64,000 bases of DNA, from positions 9,052,001-9,116,000 of the forward strand of contig OZ020244.1 of the NCBI GenBank assembly GCA_963971285.1, in the 5' to 3' direction. This DNA is from Astropecten irregularis (Eukaryota; Echinodermata; Asteroidea; Paxillosida; Astropectinidae). A program made the translations under genes and the position numbers. Shown here in pieces: positions 23,201-33,480 of this stretch (the first letter of the stretch is position 1; each line of letters starts with the position of its first letter). The notes below the pieces were generated by a model. The model did no database searches. It had not been told where the DNA came from and worked only from the letters and a program-made list of their open reading frames with translations.

Positions 23201-23920
23201 AGGGTTGAAACACTTCATTTTTTTTCTCCAAACAGTCCAACCCTACACTGCTGCTACAGGAAAAAAAAACAAGCAGGCAGTAATGCATAGGCGAAGCGCG
23301 CCTACACCGCTAGTTCGCGCGCCGAGACTGTCATCCACTCGGCAAGGGAATAAACACTGATTTCTCCAAAACGAACCTCCCAATGTTGCGACCAAAAGTA
23401 TATTCTGTTGCTTGTATATAGACGGAAATTCTGGGTAAGTTTCATTGCTCAACTCTACCTAGTTTTCGAGAAAAAGTCGAAAGAAGTCACCAACTTACGT
23501 GAATCGCCATAGACTTGTGCGATAATTCACGGCAATGTTTGCCATCCAAACCCAGAATGCATTGCGAACGTCGAAAAGGTTTATAACAGGCATCACTGAT
23601 AAAAATACCACAAAATCCACCCTGCCACGTATATATGCAACTTTATTGTAACAATTTGTTCTGACGCTCCCTTCGACCCAATTATTTCAATCCCTGAATT
23701 CCGCATTCCTTTCTATTCCATAACTCTCTTTCTCCTCACCACAATAATGTTCCCAATATACTACAGCGTACACATACACTTAATACACTGTAGATGCACG
23801 TGTATGTACTTGTGTGGATTACTGTCATGGATAATTCAACATGCGTGCAGGAGAAATCCAACCAAAAGCGTGTGTTTCTGTTAATGTTGCCCACTCCTAA
23901 GAGTGGAAAAAAAATTACGC
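20250..23920. mobile_element. Mutator-like element (MULE), non-autonomous, 3.67 kb
   Basis: The ends are gcgtaatttttttt at 20250 and its reverse complement at 23920, flanked by the 9-mer tacccgcag at 20241-20249 and 23921-23929. A 9-bp duplication and arms of several hundred bases are the usual signature of the Mutator superfamily. The arms are about 20250-20893 and 23088-23920, roughly 90% alike near the ends; the right arm holds an unmatched ~200 bp stretch at 23583-23800. Weaker inverted similarity continues inward (21130-21270 against 22640-22790). No transposase frame is visible in the AT-rich interior. Short frames in the arms appear twice because of the symmetry and are not convincing genes. 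Confidence 0.85.
20440..20494 (+). promoter_or_regulatory. ATG and splice-donor-like signal inside the MULE arm
   Basis: In the left arm an ATG at 20440 opens a short frame (MANTARELSHKSMAIH) that runs to a good donor, cac|gtaagt, at about 20488. The same sequence is present, inverted, near 23490-23550. In autonomous MULEs the arms often hold promoters and the first exon; here the rest of the gene is missing. This is an inference from motif shape only. Confidence 0.25.
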
Positions 23921-23929
23921 TACCCGCAG

Positions 23930-24794
23930 GTATGCATTCCCGCATATATTGTAACAAGGACAAACTATTTTACGATACAAAAACAATGACATGTAAACAT
24001 GACACAGAATGGCTCACATAAAAAGAGAATATCGTGATCGAGAACTACATGTGGATTAATTGTCTGGAAAAAACGATAGTTTTAGGTCTCTGAGGAATTG
24101 AGAAAGCGAGTTGGTTACAGCAGAGTCCTTGATGTGAGAGGGTAAATCTTTCCAAAGTCTGGGAAATCTGACGGAATGTAAGTGAGTCTAGGTGTCTAGG
24201 ATTTATAATAGTATTATCAGTGATAGATTCACAATTACATATACCATATAAACATTTATAAACGAAAGAGCATGTTAGAAAATCACGTCTGGATGAAAGA
24301 GTAAGCCATTGAAGGCGGTCCAACCTATCCTCGTACGACATCTGACCTCATCTTTGTTGGAGAGCTATGCGAGTTGCGGTTCGCTGCACACGCTCAACCT
24401 GATGTTGTTGGGATAGTGTGTGCGTGCTCCATAAAGGGACGCCGTACTCCAGGATAGGTAATGACAAGGGATTTGTAAAGAGAAAGAAAATGGCCTGGGT
24501 TGAAGCACCACCGGCGACTGTACGGATAAATCCTAAGAGGCGATTGGCACGGGAAACAATGGCATTGATATGTGCATTCCATGAGAGATCTGAGCTGAGA
24601 GTGATGCCGAGATATTGAAAAGATGAGGTGGTGGAACTCTTGAACTTGGATTTGTGTATATTTATTGCATTTGCTGGTATACACATATGGTATAACAACA
24701 GCTCATTGATAGCATTTTGTGTGTGAAACAAACATAGGTAAAATGACCATCCGACATTTGCACCACGATTTGCATCCACCAATTCATGCCTCAT
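23930..24794 (-). pseudogene. LINE reverse transcriptase C-terminal remnant
   Basis: On the minus strand 24794-24348 gives a C-terminal reverse-transcriptase region: FQYLGITLSSDLSW near 24600, then ANRLLGFIRTVAGG, LPILEYGVPLWS and VERVQRTATRIALQQR. 24341-24045 continues in a second frame with MSYEDRLDRLQWLTLSSRRDFLT and CLYGICN. This order is typical of Jockey/CR1-type LINEs. The palm motifs (AAFD, YxDD) are missing, so the copy is 5'-truncated or deleted. A frame change lies at about 24345. Its 3' region is split by the MULE. Confidence 0.75.
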
Positions 24795-25281
24795 GATCGG
24801 TGTCGTGCGTGATTGTAGCGTAAGCCAGTTCGGCTACAGTAAACATGTTATGATACTTAGGCCTACATCATGCATTCTTCGCAACGAACGGGATCAACTC
24901 CATAGGGTACCGACGGTGTAGGCCCATGTTAATCTGTATATAAACGTTATGCTTGCTGGTGACTTGATGTGATATTGTCGTGGCCACAGTATCGCGACCT
25001 ACTTTTTCATAGAAATTTACATGGAATTGTTCTTACTTTTGAAAGGAAGTATGAGATTATTCCTTTGAATGTCCGTGACCTCTGTCTTGATAGGAAAACT
25101 GTATGGAAACCAGCTTGCCATCTAGAAATAATAATAATAATGGTAAATTTTACTTGGTCAAATTTTATAATACATGTAATTATTCCTAATGAATATAAAT
25201 CATTTTATTTTCCCTGACTTAAGCTATAACAATAACAAAAAGCCATTGAAAATACTCCACAATGCACCTCAAGTATCTGAA
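24795..25281. other. Unassigned AT-rich sequence; no gene seen
   Basis: No recognisable frame, TIR or tandem repeat lies between the LINE remnant and the hAT-type miniature element. Confidence 0.5.
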
Positions 25282-25455
25282 GCAGTGGCGTCGCCCCCTC
25301 GTGCCCCCCCCATTTGAGATTTGGGTTGGCGAAAAAAAATATAATATATATTATTGTAGTGCCCCCCCCCCCCAACAATTGCTAGTGCCCCCCCTTGTGC
25401 CCCCCCCCCCCACCCCCCCCCCCCCCCCAGACTCAAAAGTCTGGTGACGCCACTG
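25282..25455. mobile_element. hAT-type miniature element with poly-C interior
   Basis: The ends are cagtggcgtcgcc and, reversed, cagtggcgtcacc. The flanks atctgaag (25274-25281) and atctgatg (25456-25463) match at seven of eight bases, as expected for an 8-bp hAT target duplication. The interior is almost entirely repeated gtgccccccc units with runs of up to 16 C, plus an AT-rich island at about 25337-25355. No coding sequence is present. Confidence 0.85.
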
Positions 25456-26771
25456 ATCTGATGCCCCCGAATTTACAGGGGCATGAGGTCCACATGCCAT
25501 GGTTTTGAAACTAAAATTAACAAATTATTACACACATTAATAGGTACTTTGTGATACTTACGCATTGGGTTGGAGTAGACTTAAAGTTAAGAAGAGTTGA
25601 TCTACAACATAAGAAGACTAGACTTCTTATGTTGTTTTATGCAACAGAAGATAAGAAGAATCTCAAGTTTTTTTAAGATAAGAAGAGTGTTGGGAGTTAC
25701 GCAAGGTTGAATTCAACTTGAGTACTTCTTAAAGTTTTATGCAATAGGACCCAGGAATGGCAAGTAAAAGTGGAGCACTGTGGTAGCACCCTGCGTTGTC
25801 TGATCTGAAGAAGTATTCAGTGATGTGTGGAAATCGAACCTTCATCTCCATCAGGGTAGCTTCAATCACAGAAAGCACAGCAAACCAATTTTGTGTACAC
25901 TTGTTGCACAATGTGGACGAAGCAGTGGATCTGCAATACGGAAAATAATCAGACACCCCAAGAACGAGTGAAAGATATATCGATGAAATTCCGACGCACA
26001 GACACAGCGTATCCTCTGTGCCTGGTTGTTGGTGAAACTGTGCATATCATATCCATGCATAAATATCAATTTAAACTATCTATAGACATCTCAGACTTGC
26101 ATTCAAAACATGCCAATACGAAGGAAATCATTTTGAGGGAATGACGAAAGACAAACATGGAATTTTTTTTTTTGTGTTTTTTTTAGGAGCAGGATGAAAC
26201 TACATGTGGTAAATCATTGGGCCTATCGAGTGAGCCTGACACAGAATTAAATCAGCAAATTAAAAAAAAATGCACCTAAATTTATTTAAATTGTTAGAAA
26301 GCTTTCAAGAAATTCAATGAGACAGTTTTATCAACCACCAAAATCATGTTCATTAAAAGTTGCGATTTATTCTAATCATTTATTCACGTTTTCCAACAGC
26401 AAAACAATCTTAAATAACAGGGGGGGGGGGGTTACTCCCCAAAAACAATATTTAAATGCAAAAAGGAACCTAAAATATAATTACAGAATGTATTAAACAT
26501 ATAAATATACATGTTAATGATGTATATAAAACAGATTTTTCATAATTTATAAAAGATTCTTACAACAACAGTCTGAAACTCTGAAAAAATGGTTAATTGC
26601 ACAATAAATCGGTTCATGGAAACATTCACTTTATTTGCTAGCAAACAGACTTGATTATACTAGGGTCATATTTAATAAATTACAGGTATAATGTAAGTGT
26701 GTTTGTGCAAAAAAAAAGCAATGCTTGTCATACTCTAATGCATGATGAAGTGGGAATGACAGAACCTGAGC
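25456..26771. other. Mostly unassigned; decayed miniature-element end near 25590-25753
   Basis: An internal palindrome (cataagaagactagacttcttatg) lies near 25607-25636. The stretch up to ttatgcaataggaccc at 25753 resembles, inverted, the element ends at 19550. The rest (25754-26771) is AT-rich, with a T-run near 26165 and a G-run near 26421. No gene was seen. Confidence 0.5.
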
Positions 26772-26911
26772 CGATTCACTTACGCTTTGCGATCATTGTT
26801 GAAGCCTAAATTCATCACTAGACGGACATTCGAACGCTACTTTGCGTAGCAAAGTTCAATTTAGCGATGAATTTAGGCTTTAGCGACGATCGCAAAGCGT
26901 TTAGTGAAATC
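26772..26911. mobile_element. Short palindromic miniature element, about 140 bp
   Basis: The arms gattcacttacgctttgcga and its counterpart ending cgctttagtgaaatc-like at 26911 pair, with a second paired block gcctaaattcatc / gatgaatttaggc inside. The centre is tacgcaaagtagc-like, also partly palindromic. No target duplication is clear. Confidence 0.65.
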
Positions 26912-29039
26912 TCCTAAATTTGTTTTCAGTTGAACCTATTGTCCAATTTCACATGTACTGTAGCTCCTATCTTCAAAATATTTCTCATCACCAAAGTCCC
27001 AAGGTGGCCAATGCTTCAAGGACAGTCTCTGCTGATTTTGCCATGTTAAGCAACCCTTGTAACCACACAGTTAGCTGTCCATGATACTGTGGCGGTAGTC
27101 CCAATCGAGTCCACTTCAACTTCAGAAGTATGGAGAGAGGTTCACATCTGTGATGAAAGTTCTCCAACTCCGAACTCAAATCATACCTTAGACCCGGGAA
27201 ATGATACGAGCAGTCTTGGGCCCAGGGATGCAAGCTCGTTTGGCGGAAATATACCGCCCGATTGGTTACTGATTATCTCGGAGGCACTTGTACTGGGGCG
27301 GAGCAGGGTAACTCTGGGGGGGAACACTGGAACAAAGGGACTCAAACACAGCTCTTTGTGTTTACTTCTCTTATTGCCTCCTGGGCAATTCTCTTTATTA
27401 CCACCTGGTAATTCTCTAGTGGAAATTATATTTCCTTGCTCTGCCCTTTAACAAACCTTCAATATCCCTTTAAACAAACCTTGTGCTCATTGAATGTACC
27501 CCTCAAGTGATCGATCCAGTTTCAACAGTACGCAAAGCTGCAACCAAACATGCATGCGCGAGCACGCCGATTGTTTCGCAGTGTCTCTGTTTGAGTTCCC
27601 TTACCAGTTGGACTACTCGACTAATACGAACAGCTATCAGTTAACCTCTGTGGTTAACCCTTAGTCAATCTCTGTGATCGACTGTCTGAGCCATTCAAGT
27701 TCTCTGTGAACTCCCGATTAGCCGCCACTTCGTCACAACTATTCTAAAAGGTATACTCAAATCACTACAACACAATCGTAAGCAAGCAATTTACACAAGC
27801 AATCAACCTATCCGCGCAATGATTAACACTGGACATCACCGGAACCATGCACTCAACAAGTTACACATTATGCGGAAGTAAGGTCGGAGAAGTACTGTTT
27901 GCCCGGCGGACCATCACAGCGAAACACACTCGCCACGGCACGTAAGCCTGCTTCACGTCTCGCCGTCCGCTCCTTACACACAACTCCACCTTCCACTTCG
28001 CTACCAGGATCCTGAATGCCTACCCGGCCCGCTGTCTCCGAGCACACCAGCCAGACCATGCCGCTCTCGTGACCCCCAGGCACCGCCCAACCACTGTGAT
28101 TGGTCGCCGCCCGGATATCACGCACCCAGCAGCATGATCCGAGTGACCCGCCCGGCCCAGATTGGCCACACACCCTGTCACTCACTCCGCAAACTTTCCT
28201 ACAACTTTCCCACGAAATAAAGTTCAATAACTTCACCTATTTCCGGACAAATTAGACCTGTGCCGGTCCACCCAATCTCGTCCCAATACTCATCTCATCT
28301 GGTCCAGGTTTCTGCATCATCCATGTAATGAACAAAGTATTGTTCCTAACTGACCGTCCAACCGTGTCCATTGGGGAATGGGTCTACAATACAAGGTTGC
28401 AAAGCAGGACAATGGCAACTTATGCAGACTGATGTACATGTACATTGTTCATGGGCGCACTGTGGTCTAACCAAAGAATCTGCCACTCAACATAATTTGA
28501 GGAGGTTCGTCAGACTCCAGTTGCCCAGTCCTGTTCTGTTTTGACACTCCAAGCTTTGCTCGTGTGCTTGTCTAGAAGCATCGCAATACCTGAAATTAAA
28601 AAACAAAAACAATTAATAAATATATACGTGTGCTCCCAAGATGTTTAACAAAAGTTCACCATGCTTTAACATGCATAATATTTGGGGTCGGGGTGTCTTA
28701 GGAACCCTCTGAGTATATATTGCTGAACTGGTACAATAAATTATATAAGCTGAGGCTAATTTTAAAATCAACCTCAAGAACTGTATGCCAAAAGTTGGCT
28801 TGTTGGCCAATAAACATGCCGTGCAATTTGACTTCATTCAACTTGAATTAACACAAGTATATACATTAATAAAAATGTAAATTTAAAGCTCATTAAGCCT
28901 CCTGTACTCATTACTTTATGTCAAATTCCACAATAATTATTATTATTATTATTACTTTCACTGAACTTGAAATAAACCCATTGTTGTGGGAGCGGTATTT
29001 ATCATGTTATTGGGATCACCCCTTTTTAGTAATTTAGTA
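26912..29039. other. Unassigned; GC-richer patch at 27880-28200
   Basis: 27880-28200 is richer in GC than the surroundings and contains an aataaag motif at about 28215. Inverted copies of gggactcaaacacag-type sequence lie near 27338 and 27580. A decayed LTR is possible, but no TG...CA ends or target duplication were found. No protein similarity was recognised. Confidence 0.4.
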
Positions 29040-29196
29040 TCATCCTGTCATTAACGCAATATTACTTTGTATTATGTTTTAATGTATACCTATTGTGATT
29101 TTTAAGCTTAATCTGAATTTTTAATCTTGTACTGCACTTTTGAATAGGCTGTGCCTGGAAAGGGCGCAATATAAATACAATAAATTATTATTATTA
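29040..29196 (+). mobile_element. L2/CR1-type LINE 3' end fragment
   Basis: The sequence ends with aaagggcgcaatataaatac and an ATT-rich tail (ttattattattat at about 29184-29196). These words match the 3' tail of the minus-strand LINE at 12881-12960 (ggcgca...aataaattattatt). No coding part precedes it, so it is a severely 5'-truncated insertion or a SINE with the same tail. Confidence 0.65.
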
Positions 29197-29756
29197 TGCG
29201 CGCAAGCATCCTCCATTGCCCTTTGACCCGGTCCCCGACACCCATGAATGAAGTTATCACACCACACGGAACGAAACACCGAGGACAGCCAGGAAATCAG
29301 AGCCTTAATCTCTTCGGGAACAGTGTTACTACTCTAGTGTTTGCGGAGGCCAGCGAGACCCTTGGAAGACCCTTCGGAGCTAACCCACGTCAGTGCCGAA
29401 GTGAGCTGTTCGCCTAAAAAACACTACACCATCATGCATGCAGTTATTCCACATACTAAACATGTAGTGTCATCTTCATCTACAATCCCTTAGGTCGGAA
29501 ATAAGGAAAAAATGTGTTTAGTGTGCTTTAGTCCACGGGGATAGTTTCCAGACCCCCATAATTTCCCAAACAAAATCAAAGCCCTGCCCTCTTTCCACAA
29601 ATGTAATCTTCATAATATAAATAGAAGAGGTAATCACAACTTGAGTTAGTTTACTGTAAAAGGCATGTCTGAAAATAATCCTTGTGGACTAAAGGACACT
29701 AACCCCGAAGTTCCCAAAGACAGAAAACCGGCTGTAAACTTAAAATATCTGAAACC

Positions 29757-31330
29757 AAAAAATCAACCAAAAATCAAGGCTTTGAGATATTAAGTTGATT
29801 CTTTCACCAGAAGTGATTGTTAGGCAAGGGTCTTTCTTTGTGACACATTGCTTGACCTCTGTGACCTCTACTTCCGGTCAAACAGGAAGTAGCTCCTCAT
29901 TTAAAAGTGGTAAGAGCTATGATCATGAATCTTTTACAAATAGACAATGGGCCGTATGCATAAAAAGTAGCAATTGCTTGTACTAGCCTTTTACTTGAAT
30001 CCGTATGCATAAAAATAAGTCATTGCTTGCAAGCAAAAACTTTTGCTAGCACGCACATTTATCATGTTCATGATCGTAAGAGAAACCCCGAAGTTGTACA
30101 GGAGTAGAATAAATCGAGAAGAAATAGCTCCAGCGACCTATCGCAAATTATTCTGTTTGTGTTTTGTTTTCACTCTTGTCTTCATTTGTTTTTCATCCAT
30201 CCTTTTGCCAATACTGGTCATGATTTTTGGTCTTTGCCTGCTGTAGAGCTTGTATATAACTGTCAGGCATCCTGGACTGATCGCCTCCCACCCACATTAC
30301 ATATTACGTAATCCGCCTTTGTACTCCCATGAATGGTTTTCGTGCTGGCGTGGCGTCCTTATTGTTGAAACCTCAAGCAATTGCCTGCTGAAAGCAAGCA
30401 AAAGGTTTAAGCAGAAGCAAAAGTTTATGCATACGGATTTAAGCAATTGCTCGAGCTTGATCTTTTGCCTGACAAGCAATTGCTTGTGCTTGAAGCAATT
30501 GCTCGCAAGCAATTGCTACTCTTTATGCATACGGCCCAATGTTAGGCAAGGTCTTTCATTTGTGACACATTACTTGACCTCTGTGACCTCTACTTCCGGT
30601 CAAACAGGAAGTAGCTCCTCATTTAAAAGTGATAAGAGCTATGATTATGATTCGTTCACCAATAGACAATGTTAGGGAAGGTCTTTCATTTGTGACACAT
30701 TGCTTGACCTCTGTGACCTCTACTTCCGGTCAAACAGGAAGTAGCTCATCATTTAAAAGTGGTAAGAGCTGTGATCATGATTCTTTCACCAAAAGTCAAT
30801 GTTAGGCAAGGTCTTTGTTAATGAAACATTGCTTGACCTCTGTGACCTCTACTTCCGGTCAAACCTGAAGTAGCTTCTCATTTAAAAGTTGTAAGGGCTT
30901 TGATCATGATTCTTTCACCAAAAGTCAATGTTAGGCAATTTTTTTTGTGACACAATTCTAAATGACAAGCAATGTGTTCCATAGACCCTGCAACTATTGT
31001 GTTAAACTTTAGTTTTCTACATTGAAATAACTGATACTTTTAAACCACATGTCTTAAACTGACAAAATTAGTTATACAATTTGAGAAATATTCTATATCA
31101 TATGCGGAAAAGCCATGTGTTCTGTTTTCAACAGACACAACCTCTAGTTTTTCTTCCCTCTTCTTCTTGTCGCTTGAGTTACCATAGACTTTTTCTCGGT
31201 GGCACTTTGGCTACTTTTAAACTGCTGATTTTCATCAAACTTGGTCTGAAGGAAGTCCATATAGGGTAGTTGTCTCCCGAAACTTTTCGCTATCATGACT
31301 TCATCAGGTGTCACGTGACAGTGTCTTAAA
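29757..31330 (+). repeat. Higher-order satellite repeat, unit 1
   Basis: It begins with a leader (tttgagatattaagttgatt), then four monomers of a 129-130 bp satellite, then a ~200 bp block (about 31107-31320) with tgtgttctgttttcaacaga and agtccatatagggtag. The first monomer is split by a 589 bp miniature element. Each monomer carries TGACCT-CTG-TGACCT and a cttccggtcaaacaggaag palindrome-like core. Two further copies of this composite arrangement follow at 32040 and 32735. Confidence 0.85.
29949..30537. mobile_element. Miniature TIR element in a satellite monomer, 589 bp
   Basis: The ends are gggccgtatgcataaaaagt and, reversed, gggccgtatgcataaagagt. Both flanks show aat (29946-29948 and 30538-30540). 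The element is full of agcaattgct words in both orientations. The shared core cttccggtc is at 29871 in the split monomer and 30593 in the next; the difference of 722 minus 589 minus 3 equals 130, the satellite period. This proves a clean insertion with a 3-bp duplication. It belongs with the elements at 6319 and 15488. Confidence 0.93.
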
Positions 31331-32039
31331 GGGGCAAACTTCAGACATCAATTATAAACGAACCCTAAGTCCGATTAAGTTGAAACTTGGTATGTATCTA
31401 AGTCGGGAAGTGCTGTATCGAAAAAGTGCAATGACGTCATCATGACGTCATTCCCTGATTTTTTATGATTTATTGAAATTTGGGGTCATTAAAGTTCGTT
31501 TAACGATTTCTAGTAAACGAAACAAGATATCTTTGAATTTCTTTTCGACAATTCTTCAGCATACACCATAGATGAACACTGCATAGACAAACATTCTGTG
31601 ACGTCATCATGACGTCATAAAAAATGCGATTTTTATAACACATAGTAGGAACGGCCGATCGCCTCGAAAATTAGTAGGTGGGGGAAATGGAGGTTGGGGA
31701 TCGTAATTATGAAGTTACGTCAAGATAGCGTCATCATTTGATTTTTTATGATTTTTAGAATCTTTTTCACGCTAGCCCATTGACTTGTACAGAGCTAGCT
31801 CTGTACGTAAATTTGTCATTTAAATGCCAGGCGCGCGCACGAGTTGGATTGCCTGGGTTATAAATGCCGTATTAACCTTCACTTCCTTGTCATAGTTGCC
31901 AGCGTAAATGCTGTTTTGACAAGACAACCACGCATGCGCAACAATTTACTTAGACCACTTTCAATAGATCAGTGCTTTCAATAAGTAATGCATGGCGCCC
32001 TCTTAGGATTAAAACAAGAAACTGCGGTGGTGTCAGTAT
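31321..32039. other. Spacer between satellite units with CRE-like palindromes
   Basis: It contains two copies of tgacgtcatcatgacgtca (31432-31450 and 31599-31617). No gene was seen. Similar palindromes recur in the 35-36 kb element. Confidence 0.6.
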
Positions 32040-32700
32040 GTTATTTTAAAAAACAACAAAAAATCAACGGTTTGAGATATTAAGTTGATTCTTTCACCAA
32101 AAGTGATTGTTAGGTAGGGTCTTTCTTTGTGACACACTGATTGACCTCTGTGACCTCTACTTCCAGTCAAACAGGAAGTAGCTCCTCATTTAAAAGTGGT
32201 AAGAGCTATGATCATAATTCTTTCACCAAAAGTGAATGTTAGGCAAGGTCTTTCTGTGTGACACATTGGTTGACCCCCGTGACCTCTACTTCCGGTCAAA
32301 CAGGAAGTAGCTCCTCATTTAAAGTGGTAAAATCTATGATCATAATTCCTTCACCAAAAGTCAATGTTAGGCAAGGTCTTTCTTTGTGACACAAACATGA
32401 CCACGAATATTAAAAGTAGGCTTAATTAAATTTCTTAATCAAATGTCTTTATGTGTTAAACGTTTTGACAATTTATTTTAATATCATAAAACGGAAAAGC
32501 CTTGTGTTCTGTTTTCAACAGACACAACCTCTAGTTTCTTCTTCTTGTCGTTTGAGTTACCATAGACTTTTGTCCGCGGCACTTTGGTCACTTTTAAACT
32601 GCCGATTTTATCCAAACTTGGTCTGAAGGAAGTCCATATAGGGGTAGTTGTCTCCAAAAATGTTTCGTCATCGTGACGTTATCAGGTGTCGAATTACAAG
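32040..32700 (+). repeat. Higher-order satellite repeat, unit 2
   Basis: The leader (aaaatcaacggtttgagata) is followed by two monomers with cores at 32160 and 32289 (129 bp apart), a partial monomer, and the ~200 bp block at 32490-32695, which repeats the block at 31107 with small changes. Confidence 0.85.
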
Positions 32701-32734
32701 CGATTTGAATTTAATAATCAAAATCTTCAAAAAT

Positions 32735-33480
32735 AAACAAAAAAATCAACGGTTTGATATATGAAGTTGATTCTTTCACCAAAAGTGAATGTTGGGCAAG
32801 GTCTTTCTGTGTGACACATTGGTTGACCCCTGTGACCTCTGCTTCCGGTCAAACAGGAAGTAGCTCCTCATTTAAAAGTGGTAAGAGCTATGGTCATAAT
32901 TCTTTCACCAAAAGTGAATGTTAGGCAAGGTCTTTCATTTGTGTTACATTGCTTGACCTCTGTGACCTTTACTAAAGGTCAAACAGGAAGTAGCTCCTCA
33001 TTTAAAAGTGGTAGGAGCTGGGATCATGTTTCTCTCACCAAAAGTGAATGTTAGGCAAAGTCTGTCTTTGTGATACATTGGTTGACCCCTGTGACCTCTA
33101 CTTCCGGTCAAACAGGAAGTAGCTCCTCATTTAAAAGTTGTAAGAGCTATGATCATGATTCTTTCACCAAAAGTCAATGTATAGCAAGGTCTTTCTTTTT
33201 GACACAAATATGACCAATTCACCTGAGTTTATGATTCAAGGTGCACACTTCAAATGTATAAAACTTTTTTCAATAAAAGCGGAAACGGAAAAGCCTTGTG
33301 TTCTGTTTTCAACAGACACAATCTCTAGTTTTTTGTTTTTTTTCCCCAAACTTGTCTGCAAGACTTCTTGGTGACATTTACAAGATATTGACATGAAACT
33401 TGGTGGGAACTTAGGTCGTGATGTTAAGTTGTATTTAAAAGATTTACGTCATGATGACGTCATCGGGTATCAAATTACAC
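32735..33480 (+). repeat. Higher-order satellite repeat, unit 3
   Basis: The leader at 32735 is followed by three monomers with cores at 32842, 32971 and 33101, a partial monomer, and a shortened, more diverged ~190 bp block (33285-33475) that ends with acgtcatgatgacgtcatc. Monomer spacing is again 129-130 bp. Confidence 0.85.

Noticed and set aside
20540..23452. Short frames of 67-69 residues ending LRLCITACLFFFPVAAV on both strands
   Set aside because: They are the same sequence read from the two inverted arms of the Mutator-like element; conservation reflects element symmetry, not a gene.
27868..28236. 122-residue Gly-rich minus-strand frame
   Set aside because: It lies in a GC-richer patch where open frames are expected by chance; composition is unlike a normal protein and no domain was recognised.
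29795..33480. CRISPR-like array suggested by regular repeats
   Set aside because: The repeat unit is 129-130 bp with no distinct spacers, in an animal genome; it is a satellite.
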